Assembly: GCF_021513215.1 (NCBI RefSeq)
Contig: NZ_CP090975.1
Coordinates: 923,501 to 987,500, forward strand
Source: Suttonella sp. R2A3
Lineage (GTDB): Bacteria; Pseudomonadota; Gammaproteobacteria; Cardiobacteriales; Cardiobacteriaceae
DNA: 64,000 nt
Direction: 5' to 3'
Part shown: positions 7,181-16,069 of the stretch, in pieces
How the letters are laid out: each line of letters starts with the position of its first letter
Position numbering within the stretch: the stretch's first letter is position 1
The notes under the pieces: generated by a model
Databases searched by the model: none
Seen by the model: the letters and a program-made list of their open reading frames with translations, nothing else
What the model was told of the DNA's origin: nothing
Program-made: the position numbers and the translations under genes

Positions 7181-9946
7181 ATGTATTTCCTGCATCACTT
7201 CACCAACAAACTAACAGCGCTTGTACTCGCCACCTCAATGGCGTTATCTGTGCTACCCGCTCTGGCACAAGACGTTGATAAACAAGCAGGTGTACGGGAT
7301 GTTAATGATGAACAAACCACACGCAAGATATTAAGTTTAGATGATATTGTTGTATTGGGTGCTAACGATACCAGAGGAGGCGCCGCGCGCGATTCCAAAG
7401 GCTATGAAGACGTTTATGCACTTGATATTTCCACCACTTACGCAGGATTCGAAGAGGTACAACGCTTCAAAGGTTCAGCACCAGCAGAAATATTTCGCGG
7501 CATGATTGGTGTGCAAAGTGGGGATATGCGTAATAGTGGCGCGATTGACCCAAATGTGCGTGGCGTTCAGGGACAAGGTCGTGTGCCAGTAATTATCGAT
7601 GGCACCGAGCAAGCGCTTACTGTCTGGCGCGGTTACAACGGTGCCAATAACCGCAATTACCTTGATCCCATGCTGATCGGCGGTTTGCAAGTTGAGAAAG
7701 GCCCTTCTATGACGCGTGGGGTTAACGGCTCAGTGGGTGGTGCAGTGGTGATTAATACCATCGATATTGATGATATTGTGCCCGAAGGTGAAAATTTTGC
7801 CCTTAATTTTCGTTTTGAGGGCAGTAATAATACGGTGAAGCCACGCCTTCCAGCACTCGCCGAAGGTGTTGATGTGTTGAGCGATGAATTTAAACCTTTG
7901 TACCCAAATTCTGCTCGACCAAATCCACTCTTTTTCCCTCTAATTGACCCTGATGTTATTAAAACGCCGCATAATGGTGGGCGCAACAAATTTGGTCAAG
8001 ATATGGCGTATCGTATTGCTATCGGCAAACGTTGGGAAAGCGTCGATGTAATGGCCGCGCTAGTCCATCGGAATCGTGGCAATTATTTTGCGGGCAGCAA
8101 AGGCAGCGAATTATATTCAAGTAACGAATCTCGTTTCAGTGTAAAAGAGGATAACACGGCAAAAATGGCAAGGATTTATCACCCCGGTGATGAAGTGTTC
8201 AACACCTCTGCCACCACTACATCTGCGCTGGCCAAAGTTAACTGGCACCCCAATGATGAGCACGCGTTGCAATTAGGCTTACGCAACACGGTCAGCCGCT
8301 ATGGTGAAATTCTACCTTCGCGTTTAGATGCATTCCTAAATTCAGTGGTTAATGCAAAACTTTATGGTGTGGGAGCACATAAACTACCGCAATGGCCGCA
8401 GTCGAAATTACATAGTATGGCAGCTAATGTAGAGTGGCGTTGGCGACCAGCTAACCCATATATTGATTTAAATTCCAATCTATGGTTGACCAGAACCGTC
8501 ACCGACACCCATACTTCTGGTGGTTGGCCTCGGGAAACCATGGCTGAGACTTTCTTTTTTGCTCAATTAAAACAAATTTGTGTTCCAGGTCATCCTTACT
8601 ATCCATCACCTTATTGCGCTGCATTTCGTGATTTTCCTGATATGATCCCCAAAATCAATAAAACCTATCGCTCTTCGCAAACTAATGCCACTAATACCCG
8701 CCTTGGTCTGTCAATCAGCAATAAAATGAATTTAAATCCTAAAGTTGATTTAACTTTAGGGACGAATTACCAGTATGAAAAGCTGCGCTCTTCAGATAAT
8801 TGGTGGTACGGCAGAACACAAGAATTTATGGACGCAAATGCTATTGGATCTTCACCAGCACCACTTGTTAGTAGCATGTGGAATTTCCGCGCTCACCCGC
8901 GTGAGGGGCATCGTCAGGAGTTAAACGTTAACGCCAAACTAGACTACCGACCTAATGATTGGGCGGAACTCAGCGCTGGAGTAAATTTTGGTTATTATCG
9001 CGCGTTCGACGATCACCTGCAGCGCATGAAAAGCGAAGATAATAAAGGCTACCGTAATTATCCTTGGCCGGAAACGTGGTCAGGATCAGCATGGTCGCCA
9101 ATGCTTTCTGGTACGTTATTTTTTAGCGATTACTCGCGTCTTTACGGACGGATTGCACAAAAAGCACGTTTTCCAAGCATGTTTGAAAGTACTATTGGTT
9201 TTTCTGCTATTCCGACACTTACTTCAAGTAGTCAAAAAGAAGGCGGTTGGGGAGATGCAGTGATGAATACCACGCCGCTTAAACCAGAACGCACCACCAG
9301 TTTTGAATTAGGCTATGTACATGATTTACGGCAGTTCTTCCCTAGTGCGCAATATGCTGATATCAAAATAGCGTATTACCATAACATCACCAAGAATATA
9401 ATTGATCGGGATACTCGTTTCCGCTTCCGTAACATGGAAAAACAGACCCTTAGTGGCGCAGAATTGCAGGCACGTTATGATAGTGGGCACTTTTTCGGCG
9501 ATTTAGGCATCTCACGCTCAATTAAAAATGAAGTGTGTGACCAAAAAACAGCTGCCATTCTTGCTAGTTATCAAGAATTCAGTGGAGGATGCGTCCATGG
9601 CGGTTATCCTTATGGTTATTTGCAAAATACCGTCCCCCCTAAATACACCATTTCATTAGGCTTGGGTGGACGTTTTGTGGATAACGATTTAACCATCGGT
9701 ACACGCATTTTGCATCACAGCAAACCTAATAAGAATCGTGAATTTTTAGCAAATTACAACAATCCATTATATTGGGACAAAGTGACAACGGTTGATGCGT
9801 ACCTCAATTATCAGTTTGATGACACAACCAGCGTTGAACTAACGGGCACAAACCTGACTGATCGCTACTTTCTCGATCCACAGAGTCGTACCCGTAACCC
9901 CGCACCAGGTAGAACGATTAAGTTGACATTCAGCAAAACGTTCTAA
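7181..9946 (+). CDS. TonB-dependent heme/hemophore receptor (HphR-like)
   Basis: 921-aa outer-membrane receptor. A signal peptide (residues 1 to about 30, ending LPALA) is followed by a plug domain (about 50-190, with FRGMIGVQSGD, GRVPVIIDGT and GSVGGAVVINT) and a long 22-strand barrel ending in Phe (TIKLTFSKTF). GGAG sits 6 bp before the chosen ATG; an in-frame TTG at 7169 was rejected. It is followed by a hemophilin-like gene and a Slam gene, the arrangement described for HphR-HphA-Slam heme-uptake systems, so the ligand is most likely a heme-loaded hemophore. Receptor class is certain; ligand is inferred from neighbours. Confidence 0.92.
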   Translation: MYFLHHFTNKLTALVLATSMALSVLPALAQDVDKQAGVRDVNDEQTTRKILSLDDIVVLGANDTRGGAARDSKGYEDVYALDISTTYAGFEEVQRFKGSAPAEIFRGMIGVQSGDMRNSGAIDPNVRGVQGQGRVPVIIDGTEQALTVWRGYNGANNRNYLDPMLIGGLQVEKGPSMTRGVNGSVGGAVVINTIDIDDIVPEGENFALNFRFEGSNNTVKPRLPALAEGVDVLSDEFKPLYPNSARPNPLFFPLIDPDVIKTPHNGGRNKFGQDMAYRIAIGKRWESVDVMAALVHRNRGNYFAGSKGSELYSSNESRFSVKEDNTAKMARIYHPGDEVFNTSATTTSALAKVNWHPNDEHALQLGLRNTVSRYGEILPSRLDAFLNSVVNAKLYGVGAHKLPQWPQSKLHSMAANVEWRWRPANPYIDLNSNLWLTRTVTDTHTSGGWPRETMAETFFFAQLKQICVPGHPYYPSPYCAAFRDFPDMIPKINKTYRSSQTNATNTRLGLSISNKMNLNPKVDLTLGTNYQYEKLRSSDNWWYGRTQEFMDANAIGSSPAPLVSSMWNFRAHPREGHRQELNVNAKLDYRPNDWAELSAGVNFGYYRAFDDHLQRMKSEDNKGYRNYPWPETWSGSAWSPMLSGTLFFSDYSRLYGRIAQKARFPSMFESTIGFSAIPTLTSSSQKEGGWGDAVMNTTPLKPERTTSFELGYVHDLRQFFPSAQYADIKIAYYHNITKNIIDRDTRFRFRNMEKQTLSGAELQARYDSGHFFGDLGISRSIKNEVCDQKTAAILASYQEFSGGCVHGGYPYGYLQNTVPPKYTISLGLGGRFVDNDLTIGTRILHHSKPNKNREFLANYNNPLYWDKVTTVDAYLNYQFDDTTSVELTGTNLTDRYFLDPQSRTRNPAPGRTIKLTFSKTF

Positions 9947-9974
9947 CTATTGATTTTTAAACCATCGACAAATA

Positions 9975-10014
9975 AAATGACAATGATTATTGTTAATAAT
10001 AATCATTGTCATTT
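9975..10014. promoter_or_regulatory. 40-bp near-perfect palindrome with Fur-like half-sites
   Basis: Two perfect 17-base arms (AAATGACAATGATTATT and its reverse complement) flank a 6-base GTTAAT centre that is itself nearly symmetrical. The AATGATTATT/AATAATCATT half-sites resemble Fur operators. The second arm is followed by TTTGTTTTT, so the RNA would form a strong hairpin resembling a terminator. It lies between the receptor stop and the hemophore ribosome site, with only 19 bp left before the ATG. It could be an operator, an attenuator, or a hairpin protecting the hemophore mRNA. Confidence 0.7.
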
Positions 10015-10033
10015 GTTTTTAGGGGTTTATATT

Positions 10034-10810
10034 ATGCAGAAATTAACTAAACTGACTTTATCTGTGCTTGCTTTGAGTGTGAGTTACAGTGCTCAGGCGG
10101 AATTAGCTGGTGCTCAGAGTACGCCAAGCAACAACGTAAACTATATTCAAGTTGGTGGCACGAACTATAGCAATGATGATCCTAATGGCCATATTGGCCC
10201 TGAAGGCAGCCCAGGGATCATGGTCAATAAGATGTCTCCCAATCCCAATGATCGTAAATATGTTAGTCTTTTAGGCATGCAATTTATTGCTTGGCCAGAT
10301 TGGAACGGCGTTACTCATCTTGATGATAACACACCTTTTTTACCTGCCAGTCATGCTCAAAATATTGGCACCCACGATTACTCACGCGTGAGTATTTCTG
10401 GAGCCGAAGTGTATTTTGGAGAATGGAGCCAAAACGGCGAATTAAACGCCCCAGATCGTCAGGTATGGTATGTGGGTAAAGACAAAACCAGCAATATGCC
10501 TACCAGTGGTAGTGCTACTTACAATGTCAAAGGCATTCGTCAGTACCAGCACAATGGCATGATGACGGGCACATTAACCGCTAACTTTGCCACCAATAAA
10601 CTCAGCGGCAATGTTGGTGACATTAACTTTGGCAACAACGTAAATATCGACAGCAATAATGCCTCATTTGCTGGTGGGGTTAGTGTTGGTAGCACACCAG
10701 GGGGGACAGAAGGCCATTTCTTTGGTAATAATGCGGCACAATTAGCTGGCATTGCCACCTTTGCCAGCAACAAAAATTTAGATACTGCTTTTGGTGGTAA
10801 GAAACAATAA
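10034..10810 (+). CDS. Slam-dependent hemophilin-like secreted heme-binding protein (HphA-like)
   Basis: 258-aa exported protein. A signal peptide (residues 1-22, cleavage after AQA) is not followed by a lipobox Cys, and the mature protein has no cysteine, so it should be a soluble hemophore rather than a lipoprotein. The C terminus has the TbpB-like eight-stranded barrel signature used for Slam recognition (EGHFFGNNAAQLAGIATF, then LDTAFGGKK). The N-terminal part (about 23-150) has aromatic and His-rich stretches (GTHDYSRVSISGAEVYFGEW) as in hemophilin handle domains. The start at 10034 follows AGGGG; an earlier frame-open start at 9950 would run through the palindrome and lose the signal peptide. 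Confidence 0.87.
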   Translation: MQKLTKLTLSVLALSVSYSAQAELAGAQSTPSNNVNYIQVGGTNYSNDDPNGHIGPEGSPGIMVNKMSPNPNDRKYVSLLGMQFIAWPDWNGVTHLDDNTPFLPASHAQNIGTHDYSRVSISGAEVYFGEWSQNGELNAPDRQVWYVGKDKTSNMPTSGSATYNVKGIRQYQHNGMMTGTLTANFATNKLSGNVGDINFGNNVNIDSNNASFAGGVSVGSTPGGTEGHFFGNNAAQLAGIATFASNKNLDTAFGGKKQ

Positions 10811-10835
10811 ACTAATTGCACTGTAAGCAATAGAT

Positions 10836-10861
10836 GGCTGGTATCTCTATGGATATCAGCC
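10836..10861 (+). other. Stem-loop between hemophore and Slam genes
   Basis: GGCTGGTATC and GATATCAGCC form a 10-bp RNA stem with one G-U pair around a TCTATG loop. It is followed by a broken T tract (GTCTTGATTGT), so a weak terminator or processing site is possible. It could lower expression of the outer-membrane translocator relative to the secreted protein. Confidence 0.5.
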
Positions 10862-10895
10862 GTCTTGATTGTATCAAACATAACCTATACTCATT

Positions 10896-12332
10896 ATGAC
10901 CGCCACCATCACACGCATACTGCTGTTGCTCACAACCGTGTTGAATACTGGTATCAGCTATGGCGAAGAATCTGTGATCGCACAACGTCTATGGCAAGAA
11001 AGCATACAACTGCGCAATCAAGAACAAACCACTTTGCTGGCAACTATTGCCGCCAATAATACACAGAGTACAGTACAAAACCCTAGCGGCGTTGATCCGT
11101 TAATTGTTACTCTGTTTGATACCATTAACCAAGGTCAGTCCGTACCTTTACGCCAATTCCTCAATGAACACTCGAACCGTTTCTACCACAATGATCCTCT
11201 TTGGCTTTACGCACAAGCCAGTCTTGCTCGCTTAGAAGGTCGAACCCGTGCTGCCGAGCAAGGATATCGTCAAACCTTAGATCAAGCACCAGACTTTATC
11301 CGTGCACGCCTAGATTTAGCTAAATTATTATTTAATGATCAACAAAATCGTGAGGCGCAGCAAGCATTTGGTGTATTGAATGCCCAGCTATTACCACCCA
11401 CGGTACGCAACAACATCAATCTTTACCAGCAAGCATTAGGTATGCGTGAGCGTTGGCAGGGAAGCGTTTCTTTAGGTCTGATCACAGATAATAATATTAA
11501 CCAAAGCAGTGAAACAAACCAATGCTTATTTTCCTATCAGAAAGTATGCCTTGTTGAACGATCCACACCGGCTGCCATTGCTACCAGTGGACTAGGCTAT
11601 GAAGGCACCCTGAGCAAATACTGGCCTTTAAGAGGACATCACGGCCTCTACGGTCGCGGTTTGATTTATGGTCAACAAATCCCTAATTATCTTACCTATA
11701 ACAAAACCACCATTCAATTAGGTGCCGGCTATCAATTTGCCAATGCAACACAACATTTCTCATTTGGTCCAATATGGATAGGGCATAGAGAAGCCAATCA
11801 TCAACAGTTCAATGGTGTGGGGGTCGCCGCACAATGGCGAATTCAACCCAACAATACAATGGCATGGGATATGTATGCCGAGCACAAAACTATTCGTTAC
11901 ACACATGCTGATTATCAACAAAACAACAGCACTGATAACAATATCCATGTCACGTTTAGCACAGCTTGGCCTGAGGGTTGGCGTAGTCATATTGGTTTCG
12001 ATTATCTGCGTCGTGACACAGATCAAGCGGTTAACAGCTATCAACAAAAAGGCATCCGCCTTAGCGTTGACAAGCTTTTTGCACAAGGCTTTATGGCCAG
12101 TTTAGGTGGTGCATTCTACGAGATTGATTACAATGCCTACAACGCCCTTCTTGAACAAACTCGGCATGAGCGAAAATGGACGTTTAACGCCGCCATTAGC
12201 GCGCCACAATGGCAAATAGGTGGTTTCTCACCTAAACTATCTTGGCAACGTACGCGCTTAAACAGCAATGTTGATTGGTTATATAGCTATGATCAAGATC
12301 AGTTTATGCTCACTTTCCAGCGTTTGTTTTAA
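10896..12332 (+). CDS. Slam outer-membrane translocator (DUF560 family)
   Basis: 478 aa. A signal peptide (1 to about 23) leads into an alpha-helical TPR-like region (about 50-170; WLYAQASLARLEGRTRAAEQGY, FIRARLDLAKLLFNDQQNREA) and then a C-terminal barrel beginning at WQGSVSLGLITDNNINQSS and ending with FMLTFQRLF, the plan of surface lipoprotein assembly modulators. Slam proteins move TbpB-like lipoproteins and hemophilins across the outer membrane. The immediately preceding hemophilin-like gene is the obvious client. No strong ribosome site is seen before the ATG. Its end marks the end of the accessory cassette. Confidence 0.88.
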   Translation: MTATITRILLLLTTVLNTGISYGEESVIAQRLWQESIQLRNQEQTTLLATIAANNTQSTVQNPSGVDPLIVTLFDTINQGQSVPLRQFLNEHSNRFYHNDPLWLYAQASLARLEGRTRAAEQGYRQTLDQAPDFIRARLDLAKLLFNDQQNREAQQAFGVLNAQLLPPTVRNNINLYQQALGMRERWQGSVSLGLITDNNINQSSETNQCLFSYQKVCLVERSTPAAIATSGLGYEGTLSKYWPLRGHHGLYGRGLIYGQQIPNYLTYNKTTIQLGAGYQFANATQHFSFGPIWIGHREANHQQFNGVGVAAQWRIQPNNTMAWDMYAEHKTIRYTHADYQQNNSTDNNIHVTFSTAWPEGWRSHIGFDYLRRDTDQAVNSYQQKGIRLSVDKLFAQGFMASLGGAFYEIDYNAYNALLEQTRHERKWTFNAAISAPQWQIGGFSPKLSWQRTRLNSNVDWLYSYDQDQFMLTFQRLF

Positions 12333-12445
12333 CCCAGATTATGTATTAGCAATCGAACTATCACGTAGTTATATGAATGCACAAATTATTTCTAAAGAAA
12401 CACCATGCTTATTTTAGGGCGTAGGTTGAAAAATAGTTTGTAGGT

Positions 12446-12565
12446 TTAAGGGACGGGTGAAAACAATTCTTTAATGAATAACCCATAGTTCCATTCAGAA
12501 CCTCGTATCAATAATTTCTTACAATCCAATTGCTCTGCCCAGCGGAACGCAGTAAGATATGCCGC
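12446..12565 (-). pseudogene. Possible short coding remnant in the Slam-glyA gap
   Basis: The 260-bp gap between the Slam gene and glyA has no intact gene. On the minus strand a 39-codon open stretch has protein-like composition (AFRWAEQLDCKKLLIRGSEW, then NYGLFIKELFSPVP and TAA) but no start codon. It may be the 3' end of a gene lost when the cassette or IS moved in. I do not recognise the family, and chance cannot be excluded. Confidence 0.3.
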
Positions 12566-12594
12566 CTAACTTTATAACTGTCCACGGATTTTTT

Positions 12595-13854
12595 ATGTTT
12601 TCCACTGATATGACCATCGCTGGCTTTGATGACGAATTAGCAGCGGCGATTGCTGCTGAAGAAAAGCGCCAAGAAAACCATATTGAACTGATTGCCTCTG
12701 AAAACTACACAAGCCCTCGGGTGATGCAAGCCCAAGGCAGCTATTTAACCAATAAATACGCTGAAGGCTACCCAGAAAAACGTTATTACGGTGGCTGTGA
12801 GCACGTCGATAAAGTAGAGAAACTCGCCATTGAACGCGTCAAAACCTTATTTGGCGCCGATTACGCCAACGTTCAGCCGCACTCCGGTTCACAAGCCAAT
12901 GCAGCGGTATTCCTTGCGCTGCTCGAAGCGGGTGATACCGTACTGGGTATGGATTTAGCGCACGGTGGTCACCTTACCCACGGCTCGCCGGTAAACTTTT
13001 CAGGCCGCACGTATAACGCCGTCCACTACGGCATCGACGGCAAAACAGGCTTGATTGATTACGATCATGTGCAGCAAATGGCTGAAAAACACCAGCCAAA
13101 AATGATTATCGCTGGCTATTCTGCCTACTCACAATTACTCGATTTTGAGCGTTTCCGTGAGATCGCCGACAGCGTTGGTGCGTATTTACTCGTTGATATG
13201 GCGCATTTTGCCGGACTCGTAGCCGCAGGCGTTTATCCTAACCCTATTCCTCACGCTGATGTCGTAACCTCAACCACGCACAAAACCCTTCGTGGCCCTC
13301 GTGGTGGGATTATTTTGGCTAAAGCCAACCCGGATATTGAGAAAAAACTCAATTCAGCGATCTTCCCTGGCATCCAAGGCGGTCCTTTGATGCATGTGAT
13401 CGCAGCTAAAGCGGTTGCCTTCCAAGAAGCGCTTGATCCTAGCTTCCAGCAATATCAAGAACAAGTGCTGGATAACGCTAAAGCGATGGCTAAAGTGTTT
13501 ATGGCCCGTGGGTATGATGTCGTTTCGGGCGGCACAAAGAACCACCTGTTACTGATTAGCTTGATCAAAAAGGAACTCACCGGCAAAGCTGCTGATGCCG
13601 CTTTAGGTCGCGCACACATTACGGTGAATAAAAACAGTGTACCTAACGATCCGCAATCACCATTTGTCACCAGCGGCATTCGTATCGGTACCCCGGCGAT
13701 CACCACGCGTGGCTTCAAACAAAGCGAAGCCAAACAAGTTGCCACCTGGATGTGCGATATTCTCGATGACATTGACAACGAGGAAGTGATCCTTAACGTG
13801 CGCGAGAAAGTTAGTAAATTGTGCGCGAAGTTCCCGGTCTATCAACAGTCTTAA
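12595..13854 (+). CDS. glyA: Serine hydroxymethyltransferase
   Basis: 419-aa PLP enzyme interconverting serine and glycine and charging tetrahydrofolate with one-carbon units. The PLP-lysine motif is clear ([16 protein letters not shown], about residues 225-240), as are [16 protein letters not shown] and [15 protein letters not shown]. The start was set at 12595 rather than the earlier open ATG at 12559 because it follows ACGGA and matches family length (417 aa in E. coli). It heads a probable operon with nrdR 9 bp downstream and the riboflavin genes. Confidence 0.97.
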   Translation: MFSTDMTIAGFDDELAAAIAAEEKRQENHIELIASENYTSPRVMQAQGSYLTNKYAEGYPEKRYYGGCEHVDKVEKLAIERVKTLFGADYANVQPHSGSQANAAVFLALLEAGDTVLGMDLAHGGHLTHGSPVNFSGRTYNAVHYGIDGKTGLIDYDHVQQMAEKHQPKMIIAGYSAYSQLLDFERFREIADSVGAYLLVDMAHFAGLVAAGVYPNPIPHADVVTSTTHKTLRGPRGGIILAKANPDIEKKLNSAIFPGIQGGPLMHVIAAKAVAFQEALDPSFQQYQEQVLDNAKAMAKVFMARGYDVVSGGTKNHLLLISLIKKELTGKAADAALGRAHITVNKNSVPNDPQSPFVTSGIRIGTPAITTRGFKQSEAKQVATWMCDILDDIDNEEVILNVREKVSKLCAKFPVYQQS

Positions 13855-13863
13855 GGTAGATCG

Positions 13864-14322
13864 GTGTATTGTCCGGTTTGTGGTTATAGCGAAACCAAAG
13901 TCATTGATAGCCGTTTAGTGCATGATGGTGCACGTGTGCGCCGCCGTCGTGAATGTTTGAATCCTGATTGTGGCGAACGCTTTACCACCTACGAAGAAGC
14001 CGAAGTTTCCCTGCCTTTAGTGGTTAAACAAGACGGTACACGCGAACAATACGATTCAGAAAAATTGCGGCGCGGTTTGTTACGTGCGGTCGAAAAGCGC
14101 TCGGTGAGTATTGATACGGTCAATAACCTCATTGATACCATCGAGCAACGTATGCGTCACTATAGCGAGCGTGAGATCCCGTCCAAACGCATCGGGCAAT
14201 GGGTGATGGATGGTTTGAAAGCCATCGACCATGTTGCCTACATTCGTTTTGCCTCGGTGTATCTCAGCTTTGCTGATGTCGCCGCCTTTCAAAAAACCAT
14301 CGACGAACTCAGCAACGACTAA
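13864..14322 (+). CDS. nrdR: Transcriptional repressor NrdR
   Basis: 152-aa regulator of ribonucleotide reductase genes. The N-terminal zinc ribbon (CPVCGYSETKVIDSR...CLNPDCGERFTTYE) is followed by an ATP-cone (about 49-139), the usual architecture. It starts with GTG. The stop overlaps the ribD start (TAATG), implying translational coupling with ribD, a common gammaproteobacterial arrangement. Confidence 0.97.
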   Translation: MYCPVCGYSETKVIDSRLVHDGARVRRRRECLNPDCGERFTTYEEAEVSLPLVVKQDGTREQYDSEKLRRGLLRAVEKRSVSIDTVNNLIDTIEQRMRHYSEREIPSKRIGQWVMDGLKAIDHVAYIRFASVYLSFADVAAFQKTIDELSND

Positions 14323-15407
14323 TGGACAACGACGTCGATTATATGCGCCGCGCCATTGCGCTGGCGAAACGGGGCATTTTTTCTGCCGCACCCAATCCGG
14401 CAGTTGGCTGTGTGCTGGTCAAAAATAACCGAATCATCGGTGAAGGTTTTCATGAACGCACTGGTGAGGCACACGCTGAAGTCCACGCGCTCAAACAAGC
14501 GGGCGTTGCCGCCAAAGACGCAACAGCATACGTCACGCTAGAGCCTTGCGCGCATCATGGCCGCACCCCACCGTGTACCGACGCCCTGATTGCTTCAGGC
14601 GTTAAGCGCGTCGTGATCGCCTGTATCGATCCGAACCCTCAAGTGCACGGCAAGGGCATCTCACTACTCGAAGATGCTGGGATTACCGTCACAGTGGGTG
14701 TACTTGCTGATGAAGCACTCGCCATCAACCGAGGTTTTTTTCATCGCTACAAAGAAAAACGCCCCTATGTACGCGTAAAAATCGCCGCCTCTCTTGATGG
14801 CAAAACAGCACTTCCTTCAGGCGAAAGTCAATGGATCAGCAGCGCTGAATCACTTTTGGATTCGCATTACTGGCGCTTACGAAGCGATGCGATTATTGCC
14901 GGTTGCGGCAGTGTGATCGACGATAACGCACGCCTAAACGCGCGCTACCCGACCGAACTAGCCAGTAATCAACCGTTAAAAATCGTCATCGATAGCCAAT
15001 TACGCACCCCGATTGATGCCGCGATTTTCGATGATGGTACGCCAGTTATTTTGGCGACCACCGACAAGGCTGCGCATAAATCTTATCCAGAACATGCTGA
15101 AATCTTGCGCCTGCCAGCAAACGCACAAGGGAAAGTTGATTTATCTGCGCTGCTTGATGAGCTCGGCAGGCGACAGATCAATAGCGTTTGGGTGGAAGCA
15201 GGCGCGGGACTGGCGGCAGCGTTTACCGAACAGCGGTTATTTCAAGAAATCGTGCTGTATTTCGCACCAACGTTTCTTGGTGAGGGTTCTCGTGGCATGA
15301 TGCCGATTACCCCACCCACATCGCTATCTGCTAAAATGGCGCTGCAAATCAGCGAAGGGGTGCGCATTGGCGAGGACTGGCGTTTCACCCTCACCGCAAA
15401 ACCATAG
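14322..15407 (+). CDS. ribD: Bifunctional riboflavin deaminase-reductase
   Basis: 361-aa enzyme carrying out steps 2 and 3 of riboflavin synthesis from the GTP cyclohydrolase II product. The N-terminal cytidine-deaminase-like domain shows HAEVHAL and the zinc motif PCAHHGRTPPC (about residues 48-85). The C-terminal reductase domain begins near VRVKIAASLDGKTAL (about 148). Start overlaps the nrdR stop by one base; ribE follows 11 bp downstream. No FMN riboswitch is seen in front, as expected inside an operon. Confidence 0.97.
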   Translation: MDNDVDYMRRAIALAKRGIFSAAPNPAVGCVLVKNNRIIGEGFHERTGEAHAEVHALKQAGVAAKDATAYVTLEPCAHHGRTPPCTDALIASGVKRVVIACIDPNPQVHGKGISLLEDAGITVTVGVLADEALAINRGFFHRYKEKRPYVRVKIAASLDGKTALPSGESQWISSAESLLDSHYWRLRSDAIIAGCGSVIDDNARLNARYPTELASNQPLKIVIDSQLRTPIDAAIFDDGTPVILATTDKAAHKSYPEHAEILRLPANAQGKVDLSALLDELGRRQINSVWVEAGAGLAAAFTEQRLFQEIVLYFAPTFLGEGSRGMMPITPPTSLSAKMALQISEGVRIGEDWRFTLTAKP

Positions 15408-15418
15408 GATTTTAAGCC

Positions 15419-16060
15419 ATGTTTACCGGGATTATTGCTTGCACCGGCCAGCTTAGCGACCGCCAACCACACGGCGAAGATCAAACCCTGACCATCACCG
15501 CCCCTGACTTTGATTTTAGCGCTTGCAACTTAGGCGATAGCATCGCAGTCAACGGCGTGTGTTTAACTGCTGTTGCGTTAGATACCCATACATTTAGTGC
15601 CGATGTTTCGGTGGAAACCTTAACCCACACCACCCTCGGCGCTTTAGCTCTAGGCGATCGTGTGAACCTCGAAAGCGCGCTCACCCTGTCCACTCCCTTA
15701 GGTGGACATTTAGTGAGCGGGCATGTCGATGGTGTTGGCGAACTACTCAGTCGCAAGCAAGATGCGCGCAGCGAACGCTTAACCTTCCGCGCGCCTGACG
15801 CACTCAGTCGCTACATCGCCGCTAAAGGCTCCATAACTATCGACGGGGTCAGCCTGACGGTGAACAATGTCACAGAACATACATTTAGCGTCAATATTGT
15901 CCCACACACTTTGGCGCGCACGATTATTGATGATTACCAGATCAACACTGCGGTTAATCTCGAAGTTGATCTGCTCGCACGCTATATTGAGCGGTTATTA
16001 CAAGATAAAGAATCCACACCAACATTAAGCCTTGAGCGCCTGCGCGCCTTAGGCTATTAA
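15419..16060 (+). CDS. ribE: Riboflavin synthase (alpha subunit)
   Basis: 213 aa, the usual size. It dismutates two molecules of 6,7-dimethyl-8-ribityllumazine into riboflavin. The two internally repeated lumazine-binding barrels are visible: MFTGII with SIAVNGVCLTAV in repeat 1 (residues 1 to about 95) and SGHVDGVGELLS with SITIDGVSLTVN in repeat 2. Called ribC in E. coli. Lies 9 bp before ribBX in the same operon. Confidence 0.96.
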   Translation: MFTGIIACTGQLSDRQPHGEDQTLTITAPDFDFSACNLGDSIAVNGVCLTAVALDTHTFSADVSVETLTHTTLGALALGDRVNLESALTLSTPLGGHLVSGHVDGVGELLSRKQDARSERLTFRAPDALSRYIAAKGSITIDGVSLTVNNVTEHTFSVNIVPHTLARTIIDDYQINTAVNLEVDLLARYIERLLQDKESTPTLSLERLRALGY

Positions 16061-16069
16061 GGAACCACT

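Noticed and set aside
9950-10033. N-terminal extension of the hemophore frame
   Set aside because: It would translate the palindrome and bury the signal peptide; AGGGG before 10034 supports the shorter start.
14300-14330. FMN riboswitch in front of ribD
   Set aside because: ribD overlaps nrdR by one base; no leader is available and no conserved RFN element was seen upstream of glyA either.
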